From CAZFER01 sp964517495 (lineage in GTDB: Bacteria > Hinthialibacterota > Hinthialibacteria > Hinthialibacterales > Hinthialibacteraceae), in the NCBI GenBank assembly GCA_964517495.1, contig CAZFER010000011.1, positions 1 to 64,000 on the forward strand: a DNA stretch of 64,000 nucleotides. Direction: 5' to 3'. The translations under genes and the position numbers were made by a program. Below the pieces are notes generated by a model that saw only the letters and a program-made list of their open reading frames with translations, did not search any database and was not told where the DNA came from. Below are positions 7,764 through 16,436 of this stretch, one piece after another (position 1 is the first letter of the stretch; each line of letters opens with the position of its first letter).

Positions 7764-9467
7764 AGAATCAATCAGAGCTTGATAATCCAGTGTGTTCATC
7801 ACGTCTTCTGCTTTTAGCCGTCCTCTTCGAGCGGTTTTGATCCCTAATTCAAGATGGTTATAATCATCGGCCGCGTGCGTATCCGTATCAATCGAAAATC
7901 GCACGTCATATTGTTTGGCTTCTTTAATGTGTTTGTCGTTCAAGTCAAGCCGGTAAAAGTGGGAGTTGATTTCCAACACGGTTCCTGACTCCGCCGACGT
8001 GGCGAATAACGTTTCAGTGTCAAAATCCAATGCAGGGCGGCGTCCCAGCATTCGCCCTGTTGGATGGGCGAGAATATCGACATGGGGGTTTTTAATCGCG
8101 TTGCAGATGCGATCCGTCATTTTGTCGCGGGGTTGTTCAAAAGAAGAATGGATAGCCGCGATGACGATATCAAGTTGTTCCAACATCTTATCGGAGAAAT
8201 CAAGTGCTCCATTGGCACGGATATCCACTTCAGAACCGCATAGGATTTTAATATCGTGGCGGCGTTCGTTGAATTCATGGATGGCTTCAATCTGACGTTT
8301 AAGCCGCTCCTCGTTTAGACCATTGGCAACCCCCAAAGAGCCTGAATGGTCGGTAATGGCGATGAAGCGATATCCCCGTTTGATGGATTCATCCGCCAAT
8401 TCATCAATGGTCATCCGACCATCGCTCCATTTGGTATGATTGTGCAGGGAGGATTGAATATCCTCAATGCTGATCAAATCTGGAAGCTGCTGCTTGGCTG
8501 CCAGTTCGATTTCATCGAATCCCTCACGTAGTTCGGGGATAATAAAAGCCAGGTTAAGTTTTTTGTAGATTTCTTCCTCGGTTTTACCGGCGAGTTTTTT
8601 ATTGCTTTTGCTTTCATATAAGCCATATTCATTGATTTTCATCCCTTTTTTGATAGCGCGTTCACGCAGTTGAACGTTATGTTCTTTGGAACCGGTAAAG
8701 TACATCAAAGCGGCTCCGAAACTGGCCTGTTCAACCACACGCAGGTCAACTTGCAGCCCGGAATGAAGCACGATACTCGATTTTTTCTCCCCGTGTGCAA
8801 TCACTTCACGTACATTTTCGGTATTAACAAAGGTATTCATCACTTGCTTGCTGTTTTGGGCGGATACAAGAATATCCAAGTCACCCACGGTTTCTTTTCC
8901 GCGCCGATAACTGCCAGCCACTTCGATCTTTTTCACGCCTTTAATTTCTTTGAGGCGGGAGACGATGGTATGTGCGGTGACGGATGCCATCCCCAGGTTA
9001 AAGCGGCCCTGAGAAAGATTCATATTTTGGATGCCTTTGAGGATCTTCTCTTCCGATTTTTTGCCCATCCCGGGGAGTTTTTGTAATTCCTCTTTTTCGG
9101 CGGCTTGTTTAAGCATATCCACACTGGTAATGCCTAACGTTTCATAAACCAATTTGGTTTTTTTAGGGCCAAGGTTGGGAACATTGAGCAGGTTTAGGAA
9201 TCCATCGGGCAGATCAGCGAGCAGCTCTTGATGTTCGGTCATTTTGCCGCTTTCAAGCGCTTCTTGAATTTTTTCGGCAATCTTTTTGCCGATACCGTCG
9301 ATTTGTTCCAGTTCACCCCGTTCAGCGATGGCTTTAATCGGTTCGGATAAATTTTCGACCGTGCGTGCCGCCCGTTGGTGGGCACGAATTTTAAAGGCGT
9401 TTTCGCCACGGATTTCCATTAAATCGGCTATTTCTGATAACAATTTGGCTATGGCCGCATTTTCCAT
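7755..9467 (-). CDS. polX: DNA polymerase/3'-5' exonuclease PolX
   Basis: A 570-residue family X polymerase with a C-terminal PHP domain. Helix-hairpin-helix units occur at about 50-70 (IDGIGKKIAEKI) and 93-140 (LPGMGKKSEEKI). The nucleotidyltransferase motif GSYRRGKETVGDLDILV (about 185-201) carries the metal-binding Asp pair. The PHP domain begins with LHNHTKWSDG (about 342) and continues with ITDHSGSLG and ILAHPTGR, supplying the metal-binding His/Asp set. The enzyme fills short gaps in base-excision repair and proofreads through the PHP exonuclease. Full length for the family (about 570). It is divergent from the glycosyltransferase gene, with a 180-bp shared upstream region. Confidence 0.95.
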   Translation of the reverse strand: MENAAIAKLLSEIADLMEIRGENAFKIRAHQRAARTVENLSEPIKAIAERGELEQIDGIGKKIAEKIQEALESGKMTEHQELLADLPDGFLNLLNVPNLGPKKTKLVYETLGITSVDMLKQAAEKEELQKLPGMGKKSEEKILKGIQNMNLSQGRFNLGMASVTAHTIVSRLKEIKGVKKIEVAGSYRRGKETVGDLDILVSAQNSKQVMNTFVNTENVREVIAHGEKKSSIVLHSGLQVDLRVVEQASFGAALMYFTGSKEHNVQLRERAIKKGMKINEYGLYESKSNKKLAGKTEEEIYKKLNLAFIIPELREGFDEIELAAKQQLPDLISIEDIQSSLHNHTKWSDGRMTIDELADESIKRGYRFIAITDHSGSLGVANGLNEERLKRQIEAIHEFNERRHDIKILCGSEVDIRANGALDFSDKMLEQLDIVIAAIHSSFEQPRDKMTDRICNAIKNPHVDILAHPTGRMLGRRPALDFDTETLFATSAESGTVLEINSHFYRLDLNDKHIKEAKQYDVRFSIDTDTHAADDYNHLELGIKTARRGRLKAEDVMNTLDYQALIDSLA

Positions 9468-9647
9468 TAGTAACGTGTGCCTTTCCGGAATTGGAATTTA
9501 TGGAACAATATGAACAATTCGATTTTGTCACTATTATAGTGATATTCTTTTTGAGTTTTACACAACCTTATGATCCCGGCTTTTGGATCATTTTCTTCAT
9601 TATACCCTTTAGCCCTTGGGAAATCGAACAGAAACAGGAGTGAAAGA

Positions 9648-10967
9648 TTGCAGCGTTTTTTGGGTACACCGCGTTTTGCGTTTGTTGATTTAACCTTCAA
9701 TTGGCCTCCAGTGGGAGGATGCTGGATCGATACGCACCATATAATCCAAAGGATACAGAAGCGTGGCGCAAAGGTTTGCTTGTTTGTTCCGGATTTTCAA
9801 ACTTATTACCCACGGGGCTATATCCAAACTGAAATGCCTTATCCCGTGGTCACCATCCCCTTTAACCGATTTTCCTATAACTTCTCCACTGTGATGAAAC
9901 GATTCGGGAAACGGGTAGAGGAATTTCAACCCGATCTGATCTTTCTGTCAGATGGGTATCAAATGAAAAACCATCTGATGACTGCCTTAGGAGCACACCG
10001 CTGTATTTTGCGATTTTATGCTTATGAATTGTTGTGTATTAATCTTCATTATTACCGCTATCATGAAGATCGGATTTGTACCGAAGGTTTTTTCCATAAT
10101 CCCAAAGAATGCCATCGATGCTGGTTTCGGCGTATGCCTGCTATCGGCCGGGGAATTCAAATCGCCATCGATTGGCCGGAAACGCATCCCAAATTACATT
10201 TTTCACAAGAATATTTAGCGAGTCTGGCGTTTTCAGAAGGATATCACCAAACATTGATGGAGAATTTTAACCGATTAAATACGGCTGTTGTTTATAATGA
10301 TTTTATGAAAGGGCAACTCTCACCTTATGTCTCTAATATCCATATCATCCCCTCTGGTGTTGATACCGAACGCTTTTCTCCCACAGAAGATCGAACAGAG
10401 GATAATGAGCCTGTTAAAATCTTCCTGCCAGGGCGGGCGAATGATCCGTTGAAAGGATTGCCTGTGCTCATTAACGCTCTGAATCGATTGGCGAAAGAAG
10501 GATTGAAGATTGAACTGCATTACACCGCCGCAATGAATTGTGATTCACAAGAACCTTGGCTGGTCAATCGGGGATGGGTGAATCAGGATGAATTACCGGG
10601 CCTTTATAGTGAAATGGATATTGTGGTTGTGCCCTCCACCTGGATTGAGCCATTCGGCATTACGGCGTTAGAAGGCATGGCCAGCGGATTGCCGGTCGTG
10701 GCCAGCCGGATTGGCGGGCTTGCCCATAGTGTGGTCCATGATCAAACCGGTTATCATTTCGAACCGGGTGATGCAAATGGATTGGCGCAAGCCCTGCGCA
10801 CATTAATCGTCGATCATGCATTAAGGAAACAGTTCGGCCAGAATGGCCGGGAGCGGGTTTTAAAACACTACGACTGGAATCGAATTGTTGATAACCATTA
10901 TGTCTCTTTGTTTGAAGCGGGCATGAGCCGTATACGTAACGAAAATATTTTTGCTGCAGCGGATTAA
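9648..10967 (+). CDS. GT4-family glycosyltransferase
   Basis: A GT-B fold transferase of about 439 residues. The C-terminal nucleotide-sugar domain has GRANDPLKGLPVLINAL and the diagnostic PSTWIEPFGITALEGMASG, where the E-x7-E of retaining GT4 enzymes is present. The N-terminal half has a 'GG.W.DTH' segment typical of acceptor domains. I place the start at TTG 9648, preceded by AGGAG at 8 nt; the frame is open upstream to an ATG at 9570 that lacks a ribosome-binding site. Only 8 bp separate it from waaA, so it probably acts in the same lipopolysaccharide/surface glycan pathway. Sugar specificity is unknown. Confidence 0.87.
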   Translation: MQRFLGTPRFAFVDLTFNWPPVGGCWIDTHHIIQRIQKRGAKVCLFVPDFQTYYPRGYIQTEMPYPVVTIPFNRFSYNFSTVMKRFGKRVEEFQPDLIFLSDGYQMKNHLMTALGAHRCILRFYAYELLCINLHYYRYHEDRICTEGFFHNPKECHRCWFRRMPAIGRGIQIAIDWPETHPKLHFSQEYLASLAFSEGYHQTLMENFNRLNTAVVYNDFMKGQLSPYVSNIHIIPSGVDTERFSPTEDRTEDNEPVKIFLPGRANDPLKGLPVLINALNRLAKEGLKIELHYTAAMNCDSQEPWLVNRGWVNQDELPGLYSEMDIVVVPSTWIEPFGITALEGMASGLPVVASRIGGLAHSVVHDQTGYHFEPGDANGLAQALRTLIVDHALRKQFGQNGRERVLKHYDWNRIVDNHYVSLFEAGMSRIRNENIFAAAD

Positions 10968-10975
10968 AAAACACG

Positions 10976-12334
10976 ATGAATGCATCACGAAAAACACAAT
11001 CGATCTATCATACATTCATTTTTGGGCTTTGTAGTGTATTGGGGTATCTCGCCTTGATAGTGGTTGTCCCCTTTTATGGTTTGCAGATGATATGGAAGAA
11101 AAAGTACCGTTACGGTGTTCGTCAACGTTTGACATTGTATACCAAGGAAGAAATACAGCGTTTTATTGCGGGAAAGCACATATGGATACATGCTGTTTCA
11201 GTGGGAGAACTGCAAGCCGCCCGGCCATTGTTGAAACGGCTGAAATTGGATTATCCAGATCATGAGTTGCTGGTAACAACGGTAACGTATACCGGCCAGG
11301 GTTTGGCCAATAGCATGGCCGAAATTGATCATGCGTTATATTTCCCACTGGATGTATATCCGCTTTGCCGCCGGTTTCTAACTATGGTGCAACCTGTGTT
11401 TGTTGTGATTATGGAAACAGAATTATGGCCGAATATGATTTGGGCGGTAACCGATCGTTCCATCCCTGTGGTGTTGGTCAACGCACGTTTATCAGATCGC
11501 TCTTTCAACAGGTACTTAAAAGTACGATGGTTTTTCTATCCAATATTACAGCGCCTATCGGCGATTCTTACCCAAAGCGAGACGGATACGCAGCGATTTG
11601 TTCAATTCGGGGCTGATCCCGGCCGTGTGCAATGGGCGGGGAACCTGAAGTTTGAAGCGGCACCTTCAATCGATGAAAGTATGCGAGCCATCTGGCGGGA
11701 TCGTTTTCAGATTACCGATGATGAATTACTCATCGTGGCAGGCTCGACGTTTCCACAAGAAGAGGAAGCATTGGCTCGGGTTTGCTCAAGAGTGAAAAAT
11801 GTTGATCCATCTGTCCGTTTGTTGATTGCACCCCGTCATATCGACCGGTCATCCATGATTGTTCAAACCTTGTCGTCAATGGGATTTCAAGTCTGCCAGC
11901 GATCTAAAATGGAAGCGGTTGCATTGTACAAATTAAAAGAGTGTATCATTCTGCTGGATACCATCGGGGAATTGATGAATGTTTATGCGGCGGCGGATAT
12001 TGTCTTCATCGGGAAATCACTGTATGACAGGGGAGGGCAAAATCCAATCGAGCCGGGAGCATGGGGCAAACCCATTGTGTTTGGTGAACACATGGAAAAT
12101 TTCAAAGCCATTGCCGAACTTTTTCTGAAGTCGGGTGCGGCGGTAAAAATAGCGGATGAAGATGAATTATATATAACGTTTATAGATTTGGTCCAATCCG
12201 AATCAACGCGAAACGAAATGGGTGAGCAAGCCAAATCGATCATAGCCGCCAATCAAGGAACCCTTGATCGCATCATGCAGGTGCTTGCCCCGATTTTTCC
12301 TAATGAATCGAACGAGAAATCCATTCATGCCTAA
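10976..12334 (+). CDS. waaA: 3-deoxy-D-manno-octulosonic acid (Kdo) transferase
   Basis: A 452-residue bacterial Kdo transferase (GT30) that adds Kdo from CMP-Kdo to lipid IVA at the inner membrane. One N-terminal membrane anchor (about 12-37) precedes WIHAVSVGELQAARPLL, where the Glu of VGE is the catalytic base. It is followed by METELWPN and, in the C-terminal domain, GQNPIEPGAWGKPIVFG. Length fits the family (about 420-450). It overlaps lpxK by 8 nt, and the glycosyltransferase ends 8 nt upstream, giving a tight lipid A-core operon. Whether it adds one or two Kdo residues cannot be read. Confidence 0.94.
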   Translation: MNASRKTQSIYHTFIFGLCSVLGYLALIVVVPFYGLQMIWKKKYRYGVRQRLTLYTKEEIQRFIAGKHIWIHAVSVGELQAARPLLKRLKLDYPDHELLVTTVTYTGQGLANSMAEIDHALYFPLDVYPLCRRFLTMVQPVFVVIMETELWPNMIWAVTDRSIPVVLVNARLSDRSFNRYLKVRWFFYPILQRLSAILTQSETDTQRFVQFGADPGRVQWAGNLKFEAAPSIDESMRAIWRDRFQITDDELLIVAGSTFPQEEEALARVCSRVKNVDPSVRLLIAPRHIDRSSMIVQTLSSMGFQVCQRSKMEAVALYKLKECIILLDTIGELMNVYAAADIVFIGKSLYDRGGQNPIEPGAWGKPIVFGEHMENFKAIAELFLKSGAAVKIADEDELYITFIDLVQSESTRNEMGEQAKSIIAANQGTLDRIMQVLAPIFPNESNEKSIHA

Positions 12335-13436
12335 TCCCCTCATCCATAAATGGTGGCCAGAACTCGCCTATCACAATCGCGGCCCAATGCGTATGTTTAA
12401 ACCGGTATTTATTCCCCTCGCTAAATGCTACGCCGCTATAAGCCAACGCAGGCGAAATAAGGTTAAACCTCGACGTTTGTCTGAACCAGTCATTTCAGTT
12501 GGTAATATCACCGTCGGTGGTGTTGGCAAAACCCCACTGGTTTTGTTTATGGTCAAACAATTAAAAGAACGGGGATTGAATCCCGCTATCCTGATGCGTG
12601 GTTACAAACGTAAATCAACTCAACCAATGATTTTAAACATACAATCGTTTGATCCGAAATCCATTCATGAATATGGCGATGAGGCTGGCCTTTTACATTG
12701 GCTAAGCGGAGTAACGATAGGCATTGGAGGTGATCGATACCAAACCGGGAAACAAATCATCGAACAGGAAAATTGTGATGTGTGGGTGTTGGATGATGGC
12801 TTCCAGCATTATCAACTGCACCGGGATTGTGATGTGGTGGTTATGGATGCGGATTGCCCACTGGGAAACGGACATTGCTTGCCATGTGGGCCGTTGCGTG
12901 AACCCAAAGCGGTGCTTGAATATGCGGATGCGTTTGTCTTTCGAGGAAAGAACGTTCCCGATTTGAGAGATAATGCCTTACTGGAACACAAGCGATGTTT
13001 TATTGGATCAATGCATTGGCAGGCTATTCTGCCATTGTCTGAATGGCTGCAGAAGGATTATGATTCAGATCGCTCAGAGTGGAGCATACAGGAGTGTGAT
13101 GTTATATTGTTATCCGGTATCGGAACACCTGAACGCTTTGAACGGCAGGCGAAGGAGAATGGATTTAATGTACTTCATCACTATGTTTACCCCGATCATT
13201 TTTGGTATAGTGAAAAGGATATGAAACGAATCCAGGCAGGCACTAAACATGTTCCGATATTAACGACAGAAAAAGATGCGGTCCGGTTCCTAATTATGGA
13301 ATCAAGCAATGAGATGGTTTTGAATAATATACATGTCGTTCGCACCCGCTGGGAGATGGAAAATTCCAACCAATTTGTTCAATGGCTATGTGATGCATGC
13401 AACTTAGATTTAGGTGTAAATAACAAAGGAGATTAA
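12327..13436 (+). CDS. lpxK: Tetraacyldisaccharide 4'-kinase
   Basis: A protein of about 369 residues that phosphorylates the 4' position of the lipid A disaccharide. SVGNITVGGVGKTPLVLFMV contains the Walker A P-loop. VLDDGFQHYQLHRDCDVVVMD has the family's DDGFQH signature and the Walker B-like Asp. ILTTEKDAVRF is the conserved C-terminal motif. I chose ATG 12327, which overlaps the waaA stop (ATGCCTAA), instead of an in-frame ATG 63 nt earlier. Its presence with waaA shows the organism makes lipid A and so has an outer membrane. It is followed after 5 bp by the ADP-dependent kinase family gene. Confidence 0.95.
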   Translation: MPNPLIHKWWPELAYHNRGPMRMFKPVFIPLAKCYAAISQRRRNKVKPRRLSEPVISVGNITVGGVGKTPLVLFMVKQLKERGLNPAILMRGYKRKSTQPMILNIQSFDPKSIHEYGDEAGLLHWLSGVTIGIGGDRYQTGKQIIEQENCDVWVLDDGFQHYQLHRDCDVVVMDADCPLGNGHCLPCGPLREPKAVLEYADAFVFRGKNVPDLRDNALLEHKRCFIGSMHWQAILPLSEWLQKDYDSDRSEWSIQECDVILLSGIGTPERFERQAKENGFNVLHHYVYPDHFWYSEKDMKRIQAGTKHVPILTTEKDAVRFLIMESSNEMVLNNIHVVRTRWEMENSNQFVQWLCDACNLDLGVNNKGD

Positions 13437-13441
13437 CATCA

Positions 13442-14866
13442 ATGCTTAAACAACAGTGGGATGTCTTATACGAAAACGCATACGAGTATGGAATTAAACG
13501 CATTCAAGAGATTGATGGCGTTGCCTGTGCGTTTCATTCCGTGATCGATGGTGTCATCCACCTGAAGCCGGATATGATCCAACCCTTACTTGATGCGAAG
13601 CCCGATTTCAAACGTGCGGCGTTGGAAGGGTGTGAAGGCACTATCCCACTCGAAATTTTGAGCCAGGAAGATTTTTTCCGTGGATTGTTTTTTTCCCTCT
13701 CACGCGGTTATGCCTTGCAGCGCATGATTCGGTCGGAAGCAGTGTATGAATGGGTATTGGATACCTTCGGGCCGGGTGAGTTGCGCCTTGGGGGAACCTC
13801 AGGGAACATGTCTCGTTCCCTGGCGCCCTTGGGGATTCCCATTACCACCTATGCCAATCCGTTGACCAAAGAACTTGCGGAACTATTTGGTGATAATGGT
13901 AATTTACGGGTAATTGTTAATGAAAATAATGGTTTTACCCTAAAAACACCCAAAGAAGCCGCACGGGAAAGCGGCGTTTTCGCCATCCATTGGATATTTG
14001 AATATACCACGGAATTTGAAATTCAACTGGATGATGTCATCATCAAACCTCGGCGCTCGAATCGCTATATCCCGTCGTGGAATCCACGCAATAACCAATT
14101 TCGCATGTCTGAAACCTTTGCCGAAGGCTTCTTTTCACTCATTGATTCATACAGCCATTTGCTTTTTTCCGGATTCCACATTCTTTCTGAAAACTATCCC
14201 GATGGCAGCACGTGTTTTGATGTTGTTCAGCCCTTGGCGGATTACTTGGATCGGGTAAACAAGTACGCTCCAAAATTAAAAATCCATCTGGAATTTGCTT
14301 CAATCGGTTCATCCAAAATCCGAAAGGCGATTGTCGAAAACATCGTTCCCCACGTTCATAGTTTGGGATTGAATGAAACTGAACTGCCGTTGGTTCTTGA
14401 AATAGTGGAGAACATGCCTGATGCCGTGGAGAAACTGGATCAAGCCTCCATTGAAGAATATGGCAGGGCCATGGTGTACGTGATGAATGCCACCCCGCTG
14501 GAACGGATTCATTTTCATAACTATGGGTATTATATGTGTCTTGAACGCGAACCCTGGCATTCCAAAGAAGCCTCACGCGATGCCTTGTTGTTTGCCGCGA
14601 CGATGGCCGCTTCACGCGCGCGGCATGGTCTATTTTCATCCTTGGATGACATCAAAAAAGGATTGCATGAACCGGTCGGCGATGAAGGCATTGAAGCCAT
14701 CACACAATTGTCAAACACACTGAACCAGCCTTCATTACTCACTGAGGGAATCGGCGCCTGGGATGGCTATGTGTTAACCGCCATCCCGACAAAATTGGTG
14801 AGAAATCCTTTGTTTACCGTCGGATTAGGTGATACGATCTCTTCAGGCGCTTTTTTAGTCGAATGA
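13442..14866 (+). CDS. ADP-dependent phosphofructokinase/glucokinase family protein
   Basis: A 474-residue member of the ADP-specific PFK/glucokinase family (ribokinase fold). Visible motifs are LRLGGTSGNMSRSLAPLGIP (about 117), KIHLEFASIG (about 280), a SLGLNETEL segment (about 306), IHFHNYGYYM and the C-terminal TVGLGDTISSGAF. The last holds the GxGD catalytic base. The family is best known from archaea and animals (ADPGK) and uses ADP as phosphoryl donor for glucose or fructose-6-phosphate. Here it sits 5 bp after lpxK in a glycan operon. Specificity for glucose, F6P or another sugar cannot be decided by eye. Core motifs look intact, so it is probably active. GGAG lies 8 nt before the ATG. 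Confidence 0.82.
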   Translation: MLKQQWDVLYENAYEYGIKRIQEIDGVACAFHSVIDGVIHLKPDMIQPLLDAKPDFKRAALEGCEGTIPLEILSQEDFFRGLFFSLSRGYALQRMIRSEAVYEWVLDTFGPGELRLGGTSGNMSRSLAPLGIPITTYANPLTKELAELFGDNGNLRVIVNENNGFTLKTPKEAARESGVFAIHWIFEYTTEFEIQLDDVIIKPRRSNRYIPSWNPRNNQFRMSETFAEGFFSLIDSYSHLLFSGFHILSENYPDGSTCFDVVQPLADYLDRVNKYAPKLKIHLEFASIGSSKIRKAIVENIVPHVHSLGLNETELPLVLEIVENMPDAVEKLDQASIEEYGRAMVYVMNATPLERIHFHNYGYYMCLEREPWHSKEASRDALLFAATMAASRARHGLFSSLDDIKKGLHEPVGDEGIEAITQLSNTLNQPSLLTEGIGAWDGYVLTAIPTKLVRNPLFTVGLGDTISSGAFLVE

Positions 14867-14882
14867 ATGAAAGGTAGCCGGT

Positions 14883-15245
14883 ATGAAGATTCCACGATGC
14901 GCCTCACCCGATATGATGAAACGGGCCAAAAACATGGTGAAGGCGGGATTGGAAAATCCCGGCTTGACCACCTATGCCTGGGTGGAAACCTGGAAGGTGG
15001 CCTTGTATTGGTTAAAAGCGCCCACCTTTTGCGCCCTGGCTTATTACAGCGAAGGCCCCTTTGACGACTCCATGCAAATGCAGATTTTGGATGCTTTTTC
15101 CCGATCCAGCGGCAAGAACCTGGTCACCATTGTCAACGAAACCGATATTTCCGCCATCTGCTTCTTCGGCGGTGTCCCCTCCAACGTCCAACTGGCCACC
15201 CTCGATTTCAAAGCCATGGATATCACCAAGATGAAATCGTTTTGA
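14883..15245 (+). CDS. Conserved-looking hypothetical protein
   Basis: A 120-residue protein that I do not recognise. It follows the ADP-kinase gene by 16 bp with codon use like its neighbours and is read in the same direction, so it is likely expressed from the same operon. It contains two Cys in a hydrophobic centre (CALAYYSEGPF, ICFFGGVP) and no signal peptide. The middle region (DAFSRSSGKNLVTIVNETDI) suggests an alpha/beta fold. Directly after its stop, the same frame continues as a fragment of an antitoxin, so its 3' end lies at a rearrangement junction and its C-terminus may not be original. Confidence 0.5.
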   Translation: MKIPRCASPDMMKRAKNMVKAGLENPGLTTYAWVETWKVALYWLKAPTFCALAYYSEGPFDDSMQMQILDAFSRSSGKNLVTIVNETDISAICFFGGVPSNVQLATLDFKAMDITKMKSF

Positions 15246-15368
15246 AAAAAACAACCCCATGTTTCCGCATTGATGCGTAATCGCTCTGGGCAATTTTCTG
15301 TTGGCCGTTTAATGGAATTTCTAACTGCCCTTGATCAAGATGTTGAAATCTCAATCACTCTCCCGTAA
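15246..15368 (+). pseudogene. C-terminal fragment of an XRE (HTH_37-type) antitoxin
   Basis: Beginning right after the previous gene's TGA, the same frame reads VSALMRNRSGQFSVGRLMEF followed by LTALDQDVEISI and a stop. This matches the C-terminal third of XRE-family antitoxins paired with Gp49/HigB toxins: 'QP.VS.LMRG....FS...L...L.ALG.DVEI'. It is a second, different copy from the remnant near 6.6 kb. The helix-turn-helix N-terminus and the toxin are absent. It overlaps the end of the CopG-type antitoxin on the other strand. Confidence 0.72.
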
Positions 15369-15623
15369 TCGTCCTTCAGCGTATTTATGTAAGATGCTTG
15401 AAATAAGTGTTTGATACGGAATCCCTTCGATAATGGCACGTTTTTGCAATGTTTCCAAATCTTTTGAGGATATGCGGATATTGATCCGGGCATCTTTGCG
15501 CAATGTCGCCTTGGCATATTGTTTGTGACGTTCTATTAACTTCTTCGACTGTTTGATAGACTTTACATTTCCAGACTCAAAAGCATCCAGTATTTCTTTC
15601 TCGTCCTGACTTAAATTAGACAT
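15351..15623 (-). CDS. Orphan CopG/BrnA-type antitoxin
   Basis: A 90-residue protein. The C-terminal half, ARINIRISSKDLETLQKRA then EGIPYQTLISSILHKYAEG, is a ribbon-helix-helix DNA-binding domain of the CopG antitoxin family (partner of BrnT- or RelE-like toxins). The N-terminal half (LSQDEKEILDAFESGN) is the usual variable toxin-binding part. Toxin genes of this family normally lie directly upstream, but only about 100 bp of non-coding DNA separates it from rluB. It is therefore an orphan, with the toxin lost or never present. Confidence 0.75.
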   Translation of the reverse strand: MSNLSQDEKEILDAFESGNVKSIKQSKKLIERHKQYAKATLRKDARINIRISSKDLETLQKRAIIEGIPYQTLISSILHKYAEGRLRESD

Positions 15624-15719
15624 GGTATTTACCTGAGATATCGTTTTGTAGCCTTCCGGTTTGGATTACAGTGTTGGTTAGGATGCTTGGAATTGTATCA
15701 CATTGTGTGCCTTATGCAA

Positions 15720-16436
15720 TCAAATGAAGAGCTCAACTTCTTTTTTCTCCAAATACCGATACTCTCCCTCAGCCAAATCCCCTAATTTAATCGGTCCGAT
15801 CGACACTCGCTGAAGCGAGAGGACTTGAATACGAATCACCTTGCACATTCGGCGTATTTGCCGGTTGCGGCCTTCACGAATGGCCAAATGAAACTGTGAA
15901 CCGGATTTTGTTTTCTTGTATCCAGACAGCCGGGCGGGTGCGATCAGGGTGCCATCGAGTTTGATGCCATGCTGGAGTTTCTGCTTTTGTCGTTCATCCA
16001 ATGGTTTGTCAGCGTGGACCAGATATTCTTTCCACACTTGGCGGCTGGGATGAAGTAGGTGTTGGTTCCAATCCCCATCGTTAGTAAGGAAGATCAGTCC
16101 TTTTGAGTCGGAATCCAATCGTCCCACAGGAAAAATCCCCTGCTTGACAATCGTTTTGGGCAGCAGGCCCAGTACCGTCTTTCGGCCTTGGGGATCATCA
16201 CAGGTGGTAACCACCCCGGTTGGTTTATTCAAGGCGAGATAGATCTTCTTCGGAGGCTGGGCAAGCGGGCGCCCATCAACCATAATGGTTTGCTGCTCCG
16301 GATCAACCACGGTTCCCAATTCACGGCAGATAATCCCATCGACGGATATCCTGCCATTTTTAATCCATTCATCCGCCTTGCGGCGTGAGCAAAAACCGTG
16401 GCTTGCGATGAGTTTATTAAGCCGGATGGTTGTCAT
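15720..16436 (-). CDS. rluB: RsuA/RluB-family 16S/23S rRNA pseudouridine synthase
   Basis: A 238-residue enzyme with an N-terminal S4 RNA-binding domain (IRLNKLIASHGFCSRRKADE) and a catalytic domain. The catalytic Asp lies in GRLDSDSKGLIFLTNDG, and the family signature REGRNRQIRRMCKV is near the C-terminus. It converts a uridine in rRNA to pseudouridine. The scpA-scpB-rluB order is widespread and supports the RluB assignment over RsuA or RluE. Its start overlaps scpB by 20 nt, so the two are translationally coupled. Confidence 0.88.
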   Translation of the reverse strand: MTTIRLNKLIASHGFCSRRKADEWIKNGRISVDGIICRELGTVVDPEQQTIMVDGRPLAQPPKKIYLALNKPTGVVTTCDDPQGRKTVLGLLPKTIVKQGIFPVGRLDSDSKGLIFLTNDGDWNQHLLHPSRQVWKEYLVHADKPLDERQKQKLQHGIKLDGTLIAPARLSGYKKTKSGSQFHLAIREGRNRQIRRMCKVIRIQVLSLQRVSIGPIKLGDLAEGEYRYLEKKEVELFI

